Below, in pieces: positions 52,710 through 60,474 of a DNA stretch of 64,000 bases (its first letter is position 1; every line of letters starts with the position of its first letter). Location: NCBI GenBank assembly GCA_002362625.1, contig DEUP01000001.1, positions 9,540 to 73,539 on the forward strand, in the 5' to 3' direction. Below the pieces are notes generated by a model. That model ran no database searches. It saw only the letters and a list, made by a program, of their open reading frames with translations, and was not told the DNA's origin. Both the position numbers and the translations under genes were made by a program. This DNA is from Clostridiales bacterium UBA3259 (GTDB taxonomy: Bacteria; Bacillota_A; Clostridia; Oscillospirales; Oscillospiraceae).

Positions 52710-53741
52710 TTATTCATGGGGAAGAAAAACGGAGAATGTTGAGCCTGTTCCTACTTGAGAAGTTACTTGTATATAACCGTTCTGTAAGCTAATAATTTCC
52801 CTTGCGAGATACAGCCCAATGCCGATTCCCTCTATATCATGGACATTTTCTTCCCGATAAAAGCGCCTAAAAATTGCTCCCTGCTGGTTTTCGGGAATAC
52901 CTTTGCCGGTGTCAGTAACGCTGACTTTTAGGTGCATTTCCCAGCTTTCAACGCAAACACGAATAGAACCGTACTCTGGCGTGTACTTAACTGCATTATC
53001 CAATATGTTAAATAAGGCTTCTGCTGTCCATTTGCGGTCATGGGAAACAACCAATGTTTCCGGGCAGTTTACTTCAACTTGTATGTGCTTTCTTTCAGCG
53101 TTCAGAAAGATACCGCCCAGAGCCATAGCCAGAGTATCATAGATGGGCTGCTGTTTCTTTTCAAGTGAGATGACGCCAGTTTCAAGTCGGGAAGTTTTTA
53201 TCATAGCCTGCATTAAGAAATCCAGTTTATCAAGCTGTGTGCCACTGGCAAGTAGAAATTCCCGCTGTTTATCCTGTGGCACTTCTTGTTCTAATAAGGT
53301 GGCATTTATCATTTTTAAGTTTGCTATCGGTGTCTTTACCTGATGAGAAATATCGGAAATCAACTCCTGTAAGTCAGCTCGTTCACTGGCAACGCTGTTT
53401 TTGCTTTCCTGCATAACCTCATAAAGGCGCACCAGCCGATGATTGATTTTATAAAATAGGTTTTCTTCTTCGGCAACCTGTGATATATCTATTTTTCCAT
53501 TCATCATTTCGTCTAAGGTGCAGCAAAGCATTTCAGAAAACAAAGTCAGCTTTTGCCTTATCAGTATCACAAAAACAGTAACACAAAGCAGAAAAAGCAG
53601 ACAGAACGCCATGCTACAAAATACCACAGACATTTCTTTGGTCAGGATATATAGAACCGAAAACATGACCACGGATAAAAGTAAAATGGTAGTTGCCAGT
53701 ATTATGCAGACTTTATTTAAGGAGAGTTTTTTTGAAATCAT
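52710..53741 (-). CDS. Sensor histidine kinase (two membrane segments)
   Basis: From the ATG at 53741 (behind GGAGGAG) the protein has 343 residues. Two adjacent N-terminal membrane segments (VCIILATTILLLSVVMFSVL, VVFCSMAFCLLFLLCVTVFV) have almost no outer loop, the layout of intramembrane-sensing kinases that work with peptide-resistance ABC transporters. H-box ISHQVKTPIANLK, N-box LFNILDNAVKYT, G1 DTGKGIP, G2 GIGIGLYLA. Its ATG overlaps the response-regulator stop (ATGA). Confidence 0.93.
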   Translation of the reverse strand: MISKKLSLNKVCIILATTILLLSVVMFSVLYILTKEMSVVFCSMAFCLLFLLCVTVFVILIRQKLTLFSEMLCCTLDEMMNGKIDISQVAEEENLFYKINHRLVRLYEVMQESKNSVASERADLQELISDISHQVKTPIANLKMINATLLEQEVPQDKQREFLLASGTQLDKLDFLMQAMIKTSRLETGVISLEKKQQPIYDTLAMALGGIFLNAERKHIQVEVNCPETLVVSHDRKWTAEALFNILDNAVKYTPEYGSIRVCVESWEMHLKVSVTDTGKGIPENQQGAIFRRFYREENVHDIEGIGIGLYLAREIISLQNGYIQVTSQVGTGSTFSVFLPHE

Positions 53742-54421
53742 TTTTGCACTCCTCCAATCCACATATAGCCCATACCGTAAACGGTTTTGATGTAGGAATG
53801 CCGGTTCGTTTCAATTTTACTGCGGATGCGGCTGATCGTTGTGGTAAGTGCGTGTTCATCCACATAATTTTCATCTGCATCCCACAGCTTTTCAAGCAAT
53901 ACCTGCCGGGTCAGGACAGTTTGAGAATTTCTTGTCAGCACTTTTAGTAAACGATATTCCAATGATGTAAGGGTAATCGGCTGTCCTGCAAGACACGCTG
54001 ATAATTCGGAAAAATTGATATACAAATTCCCATCATCGTAGAAATCTCCGCCGGATTGTGCTGAAATGCGGTTCAGTAAAGCAGATACTTTCTTTTGGAA
54101 CACGCTGATAGGAAAGGGCTTTGTTACATAATCATCTGCGCCCAATTCAAATCCTTTCAGCATATCGCTTTCCATATCATTTGCGGTTAGAAAAATCACG
54201 GCGGTATCGGGACGGCGTTCTTTTACCTCGCGGCATATATCAAATCCGTTCCCATCCGGCAGATTGACATCCAAAACGATTAAATCATAGTCCTGTTTTT
54301 CAAGAAATCTTATGGCAACAGCCTTTGACATAGCCCCATCCACGGAATATCCGACAGCCGACAGATTATAGCTTAATGTCTTATTCAAAAGCTGGTCATC
54401 TTCAACAACCAGTATTCGCAT
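53738..54421 (-). CDS. OmpR/PhoB-family response regulator
   Basis: The 227-residue protein has a receiver domain (phospho-Asp in LIVLDVNLPDGNG, about residue 51, switch Thr in FLTANDM, Lys in VTKPF) and a C-terminal winged helix (about 130-225, TSLEYRLLKVLTRNSQTVLT, RIRSKIE). First gene of the kinase pair. Direct repeats upstream of this gene and of the ABC genes suggest that it controls both (inference). Confidence 0.94.
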   Translation of the reverse strand: MRILVVEDDQLLNKTLSYNLSAVGYSVDGAMSKAVAIRFLEKQDYDLIVLDVNLPDGNGFDICREVKERRPDTAVIFLTANDMESDMLKGFELGADDYVTKPFPISVFQKKVSALLNRISAQSGGDFYDDGNLYINFSELSACLAGQPITLTSLEYRLLKVLTRNSQTVLTRQVLLEKLWDADENYVDEHALTTTISRIRSKIETNRHSYIKTVYGMGYMWIGGVQK

Positions 54422-54441
54422 AGTATCACATCCTTTTTCTT

Positions 54442-54478
54442 TTTATAGTATCAGCAAAATGTCACAGAAACCTCACAA
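54442..54478 (-). promoter_or_regulatory. Response-regulator operon promoter with direct repeat
   Basis: Minus strand: TGTGAGGTTTC then TGTGACATTTT (54478-54457), an 11-bp direct repeat, followed by a TATAAA -10 (54447-54442) 20 bases before the ATG. It matches the repeat before the ABC operon. Confidence 0.6.
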
Positions 54479-54490
54479 CGAGAAAAAAAT

Positions 54491-54880
54491 TTAGTATTCA
54501 GTCAGCTCCACAATTACATTACTCTGCTGATACAGCCAGTCCGTAAATTCTTTCGGGCTGGCTGTTCCTGTTTTTACAGCCTTTTTTCTCTGTAAGGCTT
54601 CTTTCTTAAAGTCGGAAAAGGCAGCCTGTATTTTTTCCAGACGGTCAGCCGGAAAGCCTGCGGTATTTTTTACCCGGTTTATTTTGTTGCGCCAGTTCTG
54701 GCATTCATTTTTATAAAGCAGATCATAGTTATTTTCTCTTGCCCTTTCGTCAAATTCCCGCTTGTTTTGAAGCGCCTGTGCTTTGCGGCACTTGTCGCTG
54801 CACAGCTCATACCGCTGGCTCTTTGCCAGAAAATATTTCCCACAGACCTTGCACTGCCGGAAGCAAAGCCCCCAGTCATT
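54491..54880 (-). pseudogene. DUF6076-like protein, 5'-truncated
   Basis: An open frame without start codon runs from about 54880 to the TAA at 54491, about 129 residues. It starts DWGLCFRQCKVCGKYFLAKS, continues QRYELCSDKCRKAQALQNKR, and ends QSNVIVELTEY. The two CxxC pairs form a zinc ribbon typical of DUF6076 proteins of Firmicute mobile elements. The 5' part is replaced by an inverted VapE fragment, so this is a recombination junction and not a whole gene. Confidence 0.7.
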
Positions 54881-55892
54881 CAGGGATTACCTGAACAACC
54901 TGCAATGGGACGGCACAGAGCGCATCCGTTACGCCCTGCATCACTTTCTGGGAGCCGATACGGACGAATACACTTATGAAGCCTTGAAACTGTTCCTGAT
55001 GGGAGCCATCCGGCGGGTATTCAGACCGGGGAGCATGTTTGAGGTCATGCTCTGTCTGGTTGGTGGTCAGGGAGCCGGGAAATCTACCTTTTTCCGGCTG
55101 CTGGCAGGCAGGGACGAATGGTTTTCAGACGATTTGAAGAAGCTGGACGATGAAAATGTGTACCGCAAGCTTCAAGGGCATTGGATTATCGAGATGTCGG
55201 AGATGATCGCCACAGCCAACGCCAAGAGTATTGAGGAAATCAAGTCATTCTTAAGCCGCCAGAAAGAAACATACAAAGTGCCGTATGAGACACATCCGGC
55301 AGACCGGCTGCGGCAATGTGTATTTGGAGGGACGACCAACCGGCAGGACTTTTTGCCCCGTGACCGCACCGGCAACCGGCGCTTTCTCCCCGTGACGGTG
55401 TACCCGGAACGGGCGGAGGTTCACATACTGGACGATGAAGCGGCGGCGAGGGCGTATATCGAACAGATGTGGGCGGAAGCCATGACGGTTTACCGCAGTG
55501 GGAAGTATAAGCTGTCATTCAGCATAGAAATGAACCGATACCTGAACGCCCATCAGCAGGACTTCATGCAGGAGGACACACAGGCTGGCATGATCTACGC
55601 CTATTTGGAGGACTACACCGGTGACAGGGTATGCTCCAAGCAGCTTTATGAGGAAGCGCTGGGGAACTTAAATTCCCCGGCAGACTGGGAGACACGGGCA
55701 ATCTGCGAGATTATGAATACCGGCATTGCGGGCGGCATCATACAGGGCTGGGCAGCCTACAAAAGCCCGAAGCGGTATAAGAAATACGGTTCTCAAAAAG
55801 GCTGGGAGCGTGTCAACCAAGACCCGCCGGAGGGGGACGGTTTTCAGGAAATCACGGAAGAAGAAGCCCGGCAAATGGAACTGCCATTCTGA
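54783..55892 (+). CDS. VapE-like helicase/primase domain protein, 5'-truncated
   Basis: Homology to virulence-associated E (phage/plasmid D5-type helicase) proteins begins at about 54885 (FRDYLNNLQWDGTERIRYAL); the first 35 codons of the open frame are antisense to the DUF6076 fragment and not authentic. Walker A is GGQGAGKSTFFRLLAG, Walker B-like WIIEMSEM, and sensor region FGGTTNRQDFLPRDRTGNRR. Roughly 335 residues remain of proteins that usually have 700-800 with an N-terminal primase part. It probably once initiated replication of the excised element; the adjacent iteron repeats fit. Likely defective now. Confidence 0.75.
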   Translation: MRHLSLHSSYRWLFARKYFPQTLHCRKQSPQSFRDYLNNLQWDGTERIRYALHHFLGADTDEYTYEALKLFLMGAIRRVFRPGSMFEVMLCLVGGQGAGKSTFFRLLAGRDEWFSDDLKKLDDENVYRKLQGHWIIEMSEMIATANAKSIEEIKSFLSRQKETYKVPYETHPADRLRQCVFGGTTNRQDFLPRDRTGNRRFLPVTVYPERAEVHILDDEAAARAYIEQMWAEAMTVYRSGKYKLSFSIEMNRYLNAHQQDFMQEDTQAGMIYAYLEDYTGDRVCSKQLYEEALGNLNSPADWETRAICEIMNTGIAGGIIQGWAAYKSPKRYKKYGSQKGWERVNQDPPEGDGFQEITEEEARQMELPF

Positions 55893-55901
55893 AAAGCCAC
55901 C

Positions 55902-56089
55902 GGTTGACAGTTTGGTTGACGCTTTGGTTGACAGCCAGTTGACGGGGAAAAGCCTGATATTTGGGGCATTTCTCTCCTCCTTTGTCAACCATGTCAACCA
56001 AGAAATCAAAGAAAAAGTAAAAAGTAATAATAGAGCGCCTATGGATTGTTTTCAAAGTCTTTTCTGCCGGTTGACACGGTTTGGTTGAC
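55902..56089 (+). repeat. GGTTGAC iteron-like repeats
   Basis: GGTTGAC occurs at 55902, 55914 and 55926, with AGTTGAC at 55937, so four copies with 12/12/11-bp period. Two inverted copies (GTCAACC) are at 55984 and 55993, and two direct copies at 56069 and 56083. They lie between the VapE fragment and the TnpW-like gene. Such clusters are typical of replication origins or relaxase/replication-protein binding sites; the function here is inferred. Confidence 0.65.
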
Positions 56090-56165
56090 ACGGAGACAGT
56101 CTGCGGCTGTACACCTGCCTGACATTCCCTTGTCGGGCATATTTCATTTATGGAGGTAACTGCCT

Positions 56166-56351
56166 ATGGCAAAAAACAAAAACGAGAGCAATAACAAAAA
56201 CAGCGGCACCCTGCTTACCGAAAAAGACGGCACCCAGTATTTTGTCATGGGAAAAGTCCGTATCAAGGTATCGGAGCATTTCGCACAGGATGGGAAGCCG
56301 CTTGACAGTCTGCTGGAAGATGTTATCCAGCACGCTGCCGCCGCTTCCTGA
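56166..56351 (+). CDS. TnpW-like small transposon protein
   Basis: The 61-residue protein starts nine bases after GGAGG. After a polar Asn/Lys-rich head it reads TLLTEKDGTQYFVMGKVRIK, then VSEHFAQDGKPLDSLLEDVI. It strongly resembles the small TnpW proteins that lie next to TnpX/TndX-type recombinase genes in Tn4451-like clostridial elements. Its role is unknown. It precedes the recombinase by 107 bases. Confidence 0.8.
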   Translation: MAKNKNESNNKNSGTLLTEKDGTQYFVMGKVRIKVSEHFAQDGKPLDSLLEDVIQHAAAAS

Positions 56352-56458
56352 AAAAATACGGAATAACGACTGTCAATCAGCCCACGCTTATGATATACTT
56401 GTACCAGCGAGTATTGTATAAGCGTGGGTTGTTTCTTTTAGAAGGAGGATTTTTAACC

Positions 56459-58081
56459 GTGAAACAACCATACAATACAACGATTTATAACACTGCACTA
56501 TATTTGAGATTGAGCCGTGACGATGAATTACAGGGGGAAAGCGGCAGTATCCAGACCCAGCGCATGATGCTTAGACAGTATGCCGCAGAGCATGGGCTGA
56601 CCGTTGTAGACGAGTACATTGACGACGGATGGAGTGGGACAAATTTCGAGCGTCCAAGTTTCCAAAGGATGATTGATGACATCGAGGACGGGAAAATCAA
56701 CTGCGTTGTCACAAAGGACTTATCCCGTCTGGGAAGAAACTATATCCTGACCGGTCAGTACACGGAAATCTATTTCCCCAGCAAGGGAGTACGCTACATT
56801 GCCATCAATGACAATGTGGACACCATCAACGGAGAAAGCGAGCTTGCCCCGTTCTTAAACATCCTGAATGAAATGCACGCCCGACAGACCAGCAAAAAGG
56901 TCAAGGCTGCCATGCACACAAGATTTGCCAATGGCGCACACTATGGAGCCTATGCACCGCTGGGCTATGTAAAAGACCCGGACAAAAAAGGTCATCTTCT
57001 GATCGACCCGGAAACACGCTGGATTGTAGAGAAGATTTTTGACCTTGCCGTACACGGGAGGGGTGCCGCCAGCATTACACGGATTCTGGTGGAAGAAAAA
57101 GTACCTACCCCCGGCTGGCTGAACTATGAAAGATATGGGACTTTCGCCAATATCTACGCCGGTGCGCCCGCAGAAAAAGCCTATGCGTGGACGATAGCAC
57201 AGGTCAAGAGCATTTTGAAAGAGGAAACCTACATCGGTCACAGTGTTCACAACAAGCAGAGCAACATTTCATTCAAGAACAAGAAAAAGGTGCGGAAGCC
57301 GCAGGAAGAATGGTATCGTGTGGAAAATACCCACGAAGCCATCATTTCCGAAGAAGTGTTCCAAAAAGTTCAGGAGCTGATTGCAAGCAGACGCAGACGA
57401 CAGAAGAATGGCACAACGCAGATATTTTCCGGGCTGGTAAAATGTGCGGACTGCGGATGGTCATTGGCTTATGGTGTAAACAGCCAGAACAAAAATCCCT
57501 ATGCACACTACCATTGCAGTAAGTACGGACAGGGATTACGCCAGTGTTCCATGCACTATATTCGCTATGATGTACTGTATGCCTATGTGCTTGCAAGACT
57601 GCAATACTGGTCTATGCTGGCACAGAAAGACGAGGACAAGCTGCTGAAACGGCTGCTCAATGCCAGTGACAGGGAAAGAAACTCTGCGAAGAAAAAGCAG
57701 GCTGCGGAGCTGAAAAAGGCAGAGAAGCGTAAAGCCGAAGTTGACGGGCTGTTTGCTAAAATGTATGAGGACTGGTCTGCCGGACGCATAACCGAGTATA
57801 ACTTCAATATGCTGTCCGAGAAGTACCAGAACGAGCAAAAGGAGCTTGAAACAAAAATAAGACAGCTTCACGAAATGATGGAAGCCGCCGTACAGACCGC
57901 AGCGGATGCTGAAAAGTGGATTGCCCTGATGAAACAGTATGTCAACCCTGTGGAGCTGACCGCCGAACTTCTGAACACTCTAATTGAAAAAATAACCGTC
58001 CACGAAGCTGTCAAGGGCGAGGACGGAAGCCGTGAGCAGGAAGTAGAAATCTACTACCGCTTCATCGGCAAAATCGACTGA
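56459..58081 (+). CDS. Large serine recombinase, TndX/TnpX type
   Basis: From the GTG at 56459 (AAGGAGG ten bases upstream) it has 540 residues, close to TndX of Tn5397 (533) and shorter than TnpX (707). N-terminal resolvase domain: ALYLRLSRDDELQGESGSIQ with catalytic Ser, DLSRLGRNYI with the conserved Arg pair; recombinase domain around 165-300 (YAPLGYVKDPDKKGHLLIDP); zinc ribbon (CADCGWSLAYG, then CSKYGQGLRQCSMH) near 335-375; coiled-coil 400-475. It sits at the right end of the element and should catalyse its integration and excision. Confidence 0.95.
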   Translation: MKQPYNTTIYNTALYLRLSRDDELQGESGSIQTQRMMLRQYAAEHGLTVVDEYIDDGWSGTNFERPSFQRMIDDIEDGKINCVVTKDLSRLGRNYILTGQYTEIYFPSKGVRYIAINDNVDTINGESELAPFLNILNEMHARQTSKKVKAAMHTRFANGAHYGAYAPLGYVKDPDKKGHLLIDPETRWIVEKIFDLAVHGRGAASITRILVEEKVPTPGWLNYERYGTFANIYAGAPAEKAYAWTIAQVKSILKEETYIGHSVHNKQSNISFKNKKKVRKPQEEWYRVENTHEAIISEEVFQKVQELIASRRRRQKNGTTQIFSGLVKCADCGWSLAYGVNSQNKNPYAHYHCSKYGQGLRQCSMHYIRYDVLYAYVLARLQYWSMLAQKDEDKLLKRLLNASDRERNSAKKKQAAELKKAEKRKAEVDGLFAKMYEDWSAGRITEYNFNMLSEKYQNEQKELETKIRQLHEMMEAAVQTAADAEKWIALMKQYVNPVELTAELLNTLIEKITVHEAVKGEDGSREQEVEIYYRFIGKID

Positions 58082-58115
58082 CCTTTCTTTTTTACCCAAC
58101 AATATCTTTAATTAA

Positions 58116-58126
58116 GGGAAACGGGG
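58116..58126 (+). other. Right attachment site (attR) of the element
   Basis: GGGAAACGGGG; the first seven bases equal the core at attL (50873-50879). From here the host regulator gene continues in frame. Confidence 0.75.
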
Positions 58127-58591
58127 AAAAGCTATCCGGATATCCATAGCGTATTGCTGCTAAGCTCGGTATTCAACGTATCTCTTGACCAATTGATAAA
58201 AGGAGATGTTGAAATCATGAAAAAGGAAATCCAAAAAACAGAAATCGAAAAGCTTAATAAGTATGGCAGTATCTATGCGGTATGTTTAATTCTGACAGTC
58301 ATTTCATGCATTCCGCTCATAAAGCTGATGGATTGGTACGGGCTGATTCCCTGGTGCGGCATATACGCGGCTGCTCTCTATTTTGCCTTTAAGGTATCAA
58401 AGATCAAGAAGGACAATCAGCTTGCTACCTATAAGGAAATTGTTGCCTTCACGGAAGGAAAGCGGCTGGATGAGATGGAGCATCAGCAGGAGATCGGAAA
58501 GCGCCCGTATCAGGTCGCGGCATTTGCCCTGGCAAGCGCGGTGATCGCTTTCGCTGTGGTTTATCTGATGGCAAAGGTTTTTCACCTGTAA
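58118..58591 (+). pseudogene. 3' part of the split XRE/membrane-protein gene
   Basis: The frame continues the host gene as ETGKSYPDIHSVLLLSSVFN, then VSLDQLIKGDVEIM: the rest of the helix-turn-helix domain and linker, followed by three membrane segments (IYAVCLILTVISCIPLI, LIPWCGIYAAALYFAF, VAAFALASAVIAFAVVYLM). The original protein was a DNA-binding regulator fused to a membrane domain. An internal ATG at 58217 behind AAAGGAG could still yield a 124-residue membrane protein without the DNA-binding part. Confidence 0.85.
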
Positions 58592-58616
58592 AGGAAATGT
58601 ATCCCGGTTAAATGCG

Positions 58617-58645
58617 GGGGATCCGCGCCGTTGACGCGGATCCCC
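58617..58645. terminator. Stem-loop between convergent genes
   Basis: Perfect 11-bp arms GGGGATCCGCG / CGCGGATCCCC with a seven-base loop lie between the split regulator (plus) and the Asn-rich peptide gene (minus). T-runs are weak. Confidence 0.6.
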
Positions 58646-58657
58646 TGTTTGCGATAT

Positions 58658-58765
58658 TTAGCGGCTGTTCTCGTTGCTGTTCTGGTTCTGATTGGTGTTC
58701 TGGGTGCCGTTCTTGTTGCTGTTCTGATTCTGGTTCTGATTACTGTTCTTGTTCTGGTTATTCAT
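58658..58765 (-). CDS. 35-residue Asn/Gln-rich peptide
   Basis: An ATG nine bases after ACGGAGG opens a 35-codon frame starting MNNQNKNSNQNQNQNSNK. About half of the residues are Asn and most others Gln, Ser or Lys. It lies 61 bases downstream of spoVAE on the same strand and would be part of the spoVA transcript. The composition recalls gamma-type small acid-soluble spore proteins or spore-coat peptides, but no homology is claimed. A longer frame upstream has no ribosome site. Confidence 0.55.
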   Translation of the reverse strand: MNNQNKNSNQNQNQNSNKNGTQNTNQNQNSNENSR

Positions 58766-58826
58766 AAGTCTCTTCCTCCGTTTCAAAATCTCACGGCTTT
58801 GCCGCATTGGTAGCTTACCCAGCTTT

Positions 58827-59183
58827 TCAAGATTTATCCTTGGCCTTGAAAAGAATGCTGGCAAGCAGTCCCGCAAGGATGGCCGCGGTGATCCCGCCGG
58901 CGGCGGCTTTCAGACCGCCGGTGAAAATCCCTAAGAAGCCGTCCTCCTGAATGGCTTCCTTCACGCCCTTGGCAAGGGTATTTCCGAAGCCTGTGAGGGG
59001 AACCGTGGCCCCGGCGCCGGCAAAGTCCACCAGAGGCTGATAGACGCCGACGGCACCTAAAAAGACGCCTATGACCACGTAGCTGACCAGAATTCTTGCC
59101 GGAGTCAGCTTGGTCTTGTCAATGAAAACCTGTCCAATCAGACATAACAGACCGCCTGCAACAAATGCTTTCAAATACTCCAT
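58827..59183 (-). CDS. spoVAE: Stage V sporulation protein AE
   Basis: SpoVAE belongs to the spore channel that imports Ca2+-dipicolinic acid during sporulation and releases it at germination. The 118-residue membrane protein begins YLKAFVAGGLLCLIGQVFID, then TKLTPARILVSYVVIGVFLG and GFGNTLAKGVKEAIQEDG, with three to four hydrophobic segments, matching the family. RBS GGAGG overlaps the spoVAD stop codon region, so the two are coupled. Confidence 0.93.
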   Translation of the reverse strand: MEYLKAFVAGGLLCLIGQVFIDKTKLTPARILVSYVVIGVFLGAVGVYQPLVDFAGAGATVPLTGFGNTLAKGVKEAIQEDGFLGIFTGGLKAAAGGITAAILAGLLASILFKAKDKS

Positions 59184-59186
59184 AGC

Positions 59187-60200
59187 CTAACCTCCTGTAA
59201 TGCAAACGGCGTGACAGACTCCGGGTATGGGCAGCCCCTGCTGGGTAGAGGTAGGGGAGAGAAGGGCGCCGGTTCCACAGAACAGGATTTTTTTCAGCTT
59301 CCGATCCTTCAGCTGGCCCAACAGATATCCGCACAGGGTGATGGCACTGCACCCGCAGCCGGAGCCGCCGGCGTGGACATCCTGCTTTGTATTGTCGAAT
59401 ACCAGGGTGCCGCAGTCTGCCAGCTTTCCGCCCAGGTTGACCCCGTCCTCCCGGGCCAGCTCCAAAAGCAGCTCCTTCCCCAGCTGCCCCAGATCTCCGG
59501 TGACGATCTCGTCAAAGTCCTCCGGTCCGGTTTTCAGGTCGTCAAAGTGGGCCCGGATGGTGGCGTAGGCGGCGGGAGCCATGGCGGCGCCCATATTGTT
59601 GGCGTCCTTCACCCCCAGGTCTGTCACGGTGCCGATGGTACAGGCGGTGATTTTGGGGCCGGTTCCCTGGCTGCACACCAGAGCCGCGCCGGAGCCGGTG
59701 ACCGTCCACTGGGCGGTAGGGGTTCGCTGACCGCCGTAGCCCAGGGGAAAGCGGTACTGCCGTTCGGAAGAAGCAAAATGGGAGGAGGTCATGGCGACCA
59801 CCTTATCCCCAAAGCCGCCGCCTACGGCCATGGAGGCCATTATTAAGCTCTCTGCCATGGTGGAGCAGGCGCCGTACAGTCCGATGTGGGGAATCCCGGT
59901 ATTGCGCAGGGTGAAGGAGGAGCCGATGCACTGGTTCAAAAGATCCCCGGAAAACACCAGATCAAAGTCCGTCTGGGCCATTCCGGCCTTTTCCGCCAGC
60001 TTTTTCAGGGCTTGCTGCTGCATATGCTTTTCCGCCTGCTCCCAGGTTTTTTGGCCGAAATAGGCGTCCCGGCATTTGATGTCGAAGGTATGGCTGAGAG
60101 GCCCTTCCGCTTCCTTTTTGCCGGCCACAGACGCCCAGGCGGTGATCACGGGCGGCTGCTGCAATTGAAAGCTCTGCCGTCCCCGTTTTTGATTTGCCAC
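59187..60200 (-). CDS. spoVAD: Stage V sporulation protein AD
   Basis: SpoVAD is a thiolase-fold protein that binds dipicolinic acid in the spore inner membrane complex. From the GTG at 60200 (AAGAAGGTG eight bases upstream) it has 337 residues. Thiolase-like segments GIPHIGLYGACSTMAESLIM, VAMTSSHFASSERQYRFPLG, and GGSGCGCSAITLCGYLL are recognisable. The frame is open 28 codons further upstream into the hairpin repeat, which is not authentic coding. spoVAC, usually next upstream, is missing here. Confidence 0.94.
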   Translation of the reverse strand: MANQKRGRQSFQLQQPPVITAWASVAGKKEAEGPLSHTFDIKCRDAYFGQKTWEQAEKHMQQQALKKLAEKAGMAQTDFDLVFSGDLLNQCIGSSFTLRNTGIPHIGLYGACSTMAESLIMASMAVGGGFGDKVVAMTSSHFASSERQYRFPLGYGGQRTPTAQWTVTGSGAALVCSQGTGPKITACTIGTVTDLGVKDANNMGAAMAPAAYATIRAHFDDLKTGPEDFDEIVTGDLGQLGKELLLELAREDGVNLGGKLADCGTLVFDNTKQDVHAGGSGCGCSAITLCGYLLGQLKDRKLKKILFCGTGALLSPTSTQQGLPIPGVCHAVCITGG

Positions 60201-60230
60201 GATAGATGCACCTTCTTTTTGTGTTTTCTT

Positions 60231-60398
60231 TAGGGAACCTCTGAATAAATCGTCTGCGGCTGAGCATTGGATCTTTTCCTCCATCCGCGCAGTTCATAAA
60301 ATGGGAAATACATCCAGTGTTCCTCCATTTTATGAACTTTCGGCTGAAGGGAAATCTCTCACTGTCAGCTCTTGCCGATTTAATCAGAGTTTTCTTAG
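60231..60398. repeat. Covarying long-hairpin repeat, copy 2
   Basis: This copy starts TAGGGAACCTCTGAATAAAT and ends TTTAATCAGAGTTTTCTTAG. The inner stem is AGTTCATAAAATGG / CCATTTTATGAACT, where copy 1 has a different but equally complementary pair. The outer stem also changes on both arms (AAATCG/CGATTT against CATTCG/CGAATG in copy 1). It lies 31 bases upstream of the spoVAD start codon and may separate that gene from its original promoter. Confidence 0.8.
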
Positions 60399-60430
60399 TA
60401 TGCACATTCGCGGCTCGCTGATTCAATAAA

Positions 60431-60462
60431 CAAAAAAGCTGGTATCCGAAAAGGATACCAGC
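60431..60462 (-). terminator. Terminator of the NlpC/P60 gene
   Basis: Perfect 10-bp stem GCTGGTATCC / GGATACCAGC, loop GAAAA, followed on the minus strand by TTTTTTG. A-run on the other side makes it partly bidirectional. Confidence 0.88.
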
Positions 60463-60474
60463 AAAAATGTTTGA

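Larger units (their letters stand above)
50880..58122. mobile_element. 7.2-kb integrated element with TndX-like serine recombinase
   Basis: The element splits a regulator gene, as shown by its two in-frame halves, and is lower in GC than its flanks. Contents left to right: truncated FtsX permease, ABC ATPase, sensor kinase and response regulator (minus strand); truncated DUF6076 gene (minus); truncated VapE gene, iteron-like repeats, TnpW-like gene and large serine recombinase (plus), the last ending 35 bases from the right end. Relaxase and conjugation genes are absent, and two gene pairs are cut, so it looks like a degraded or deletion derivative of an ICE or mobilisable transposon (inference). 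Confidence 0.85.

Noticed and set aside
58766..58826. Possible riboswitch-like hairpins between spoVAE and the Asn-rich gene
   Set aside because: Only a short CGGC-AAAG-CCG type hairpin is present; it does not match a riboswitch core I can name.
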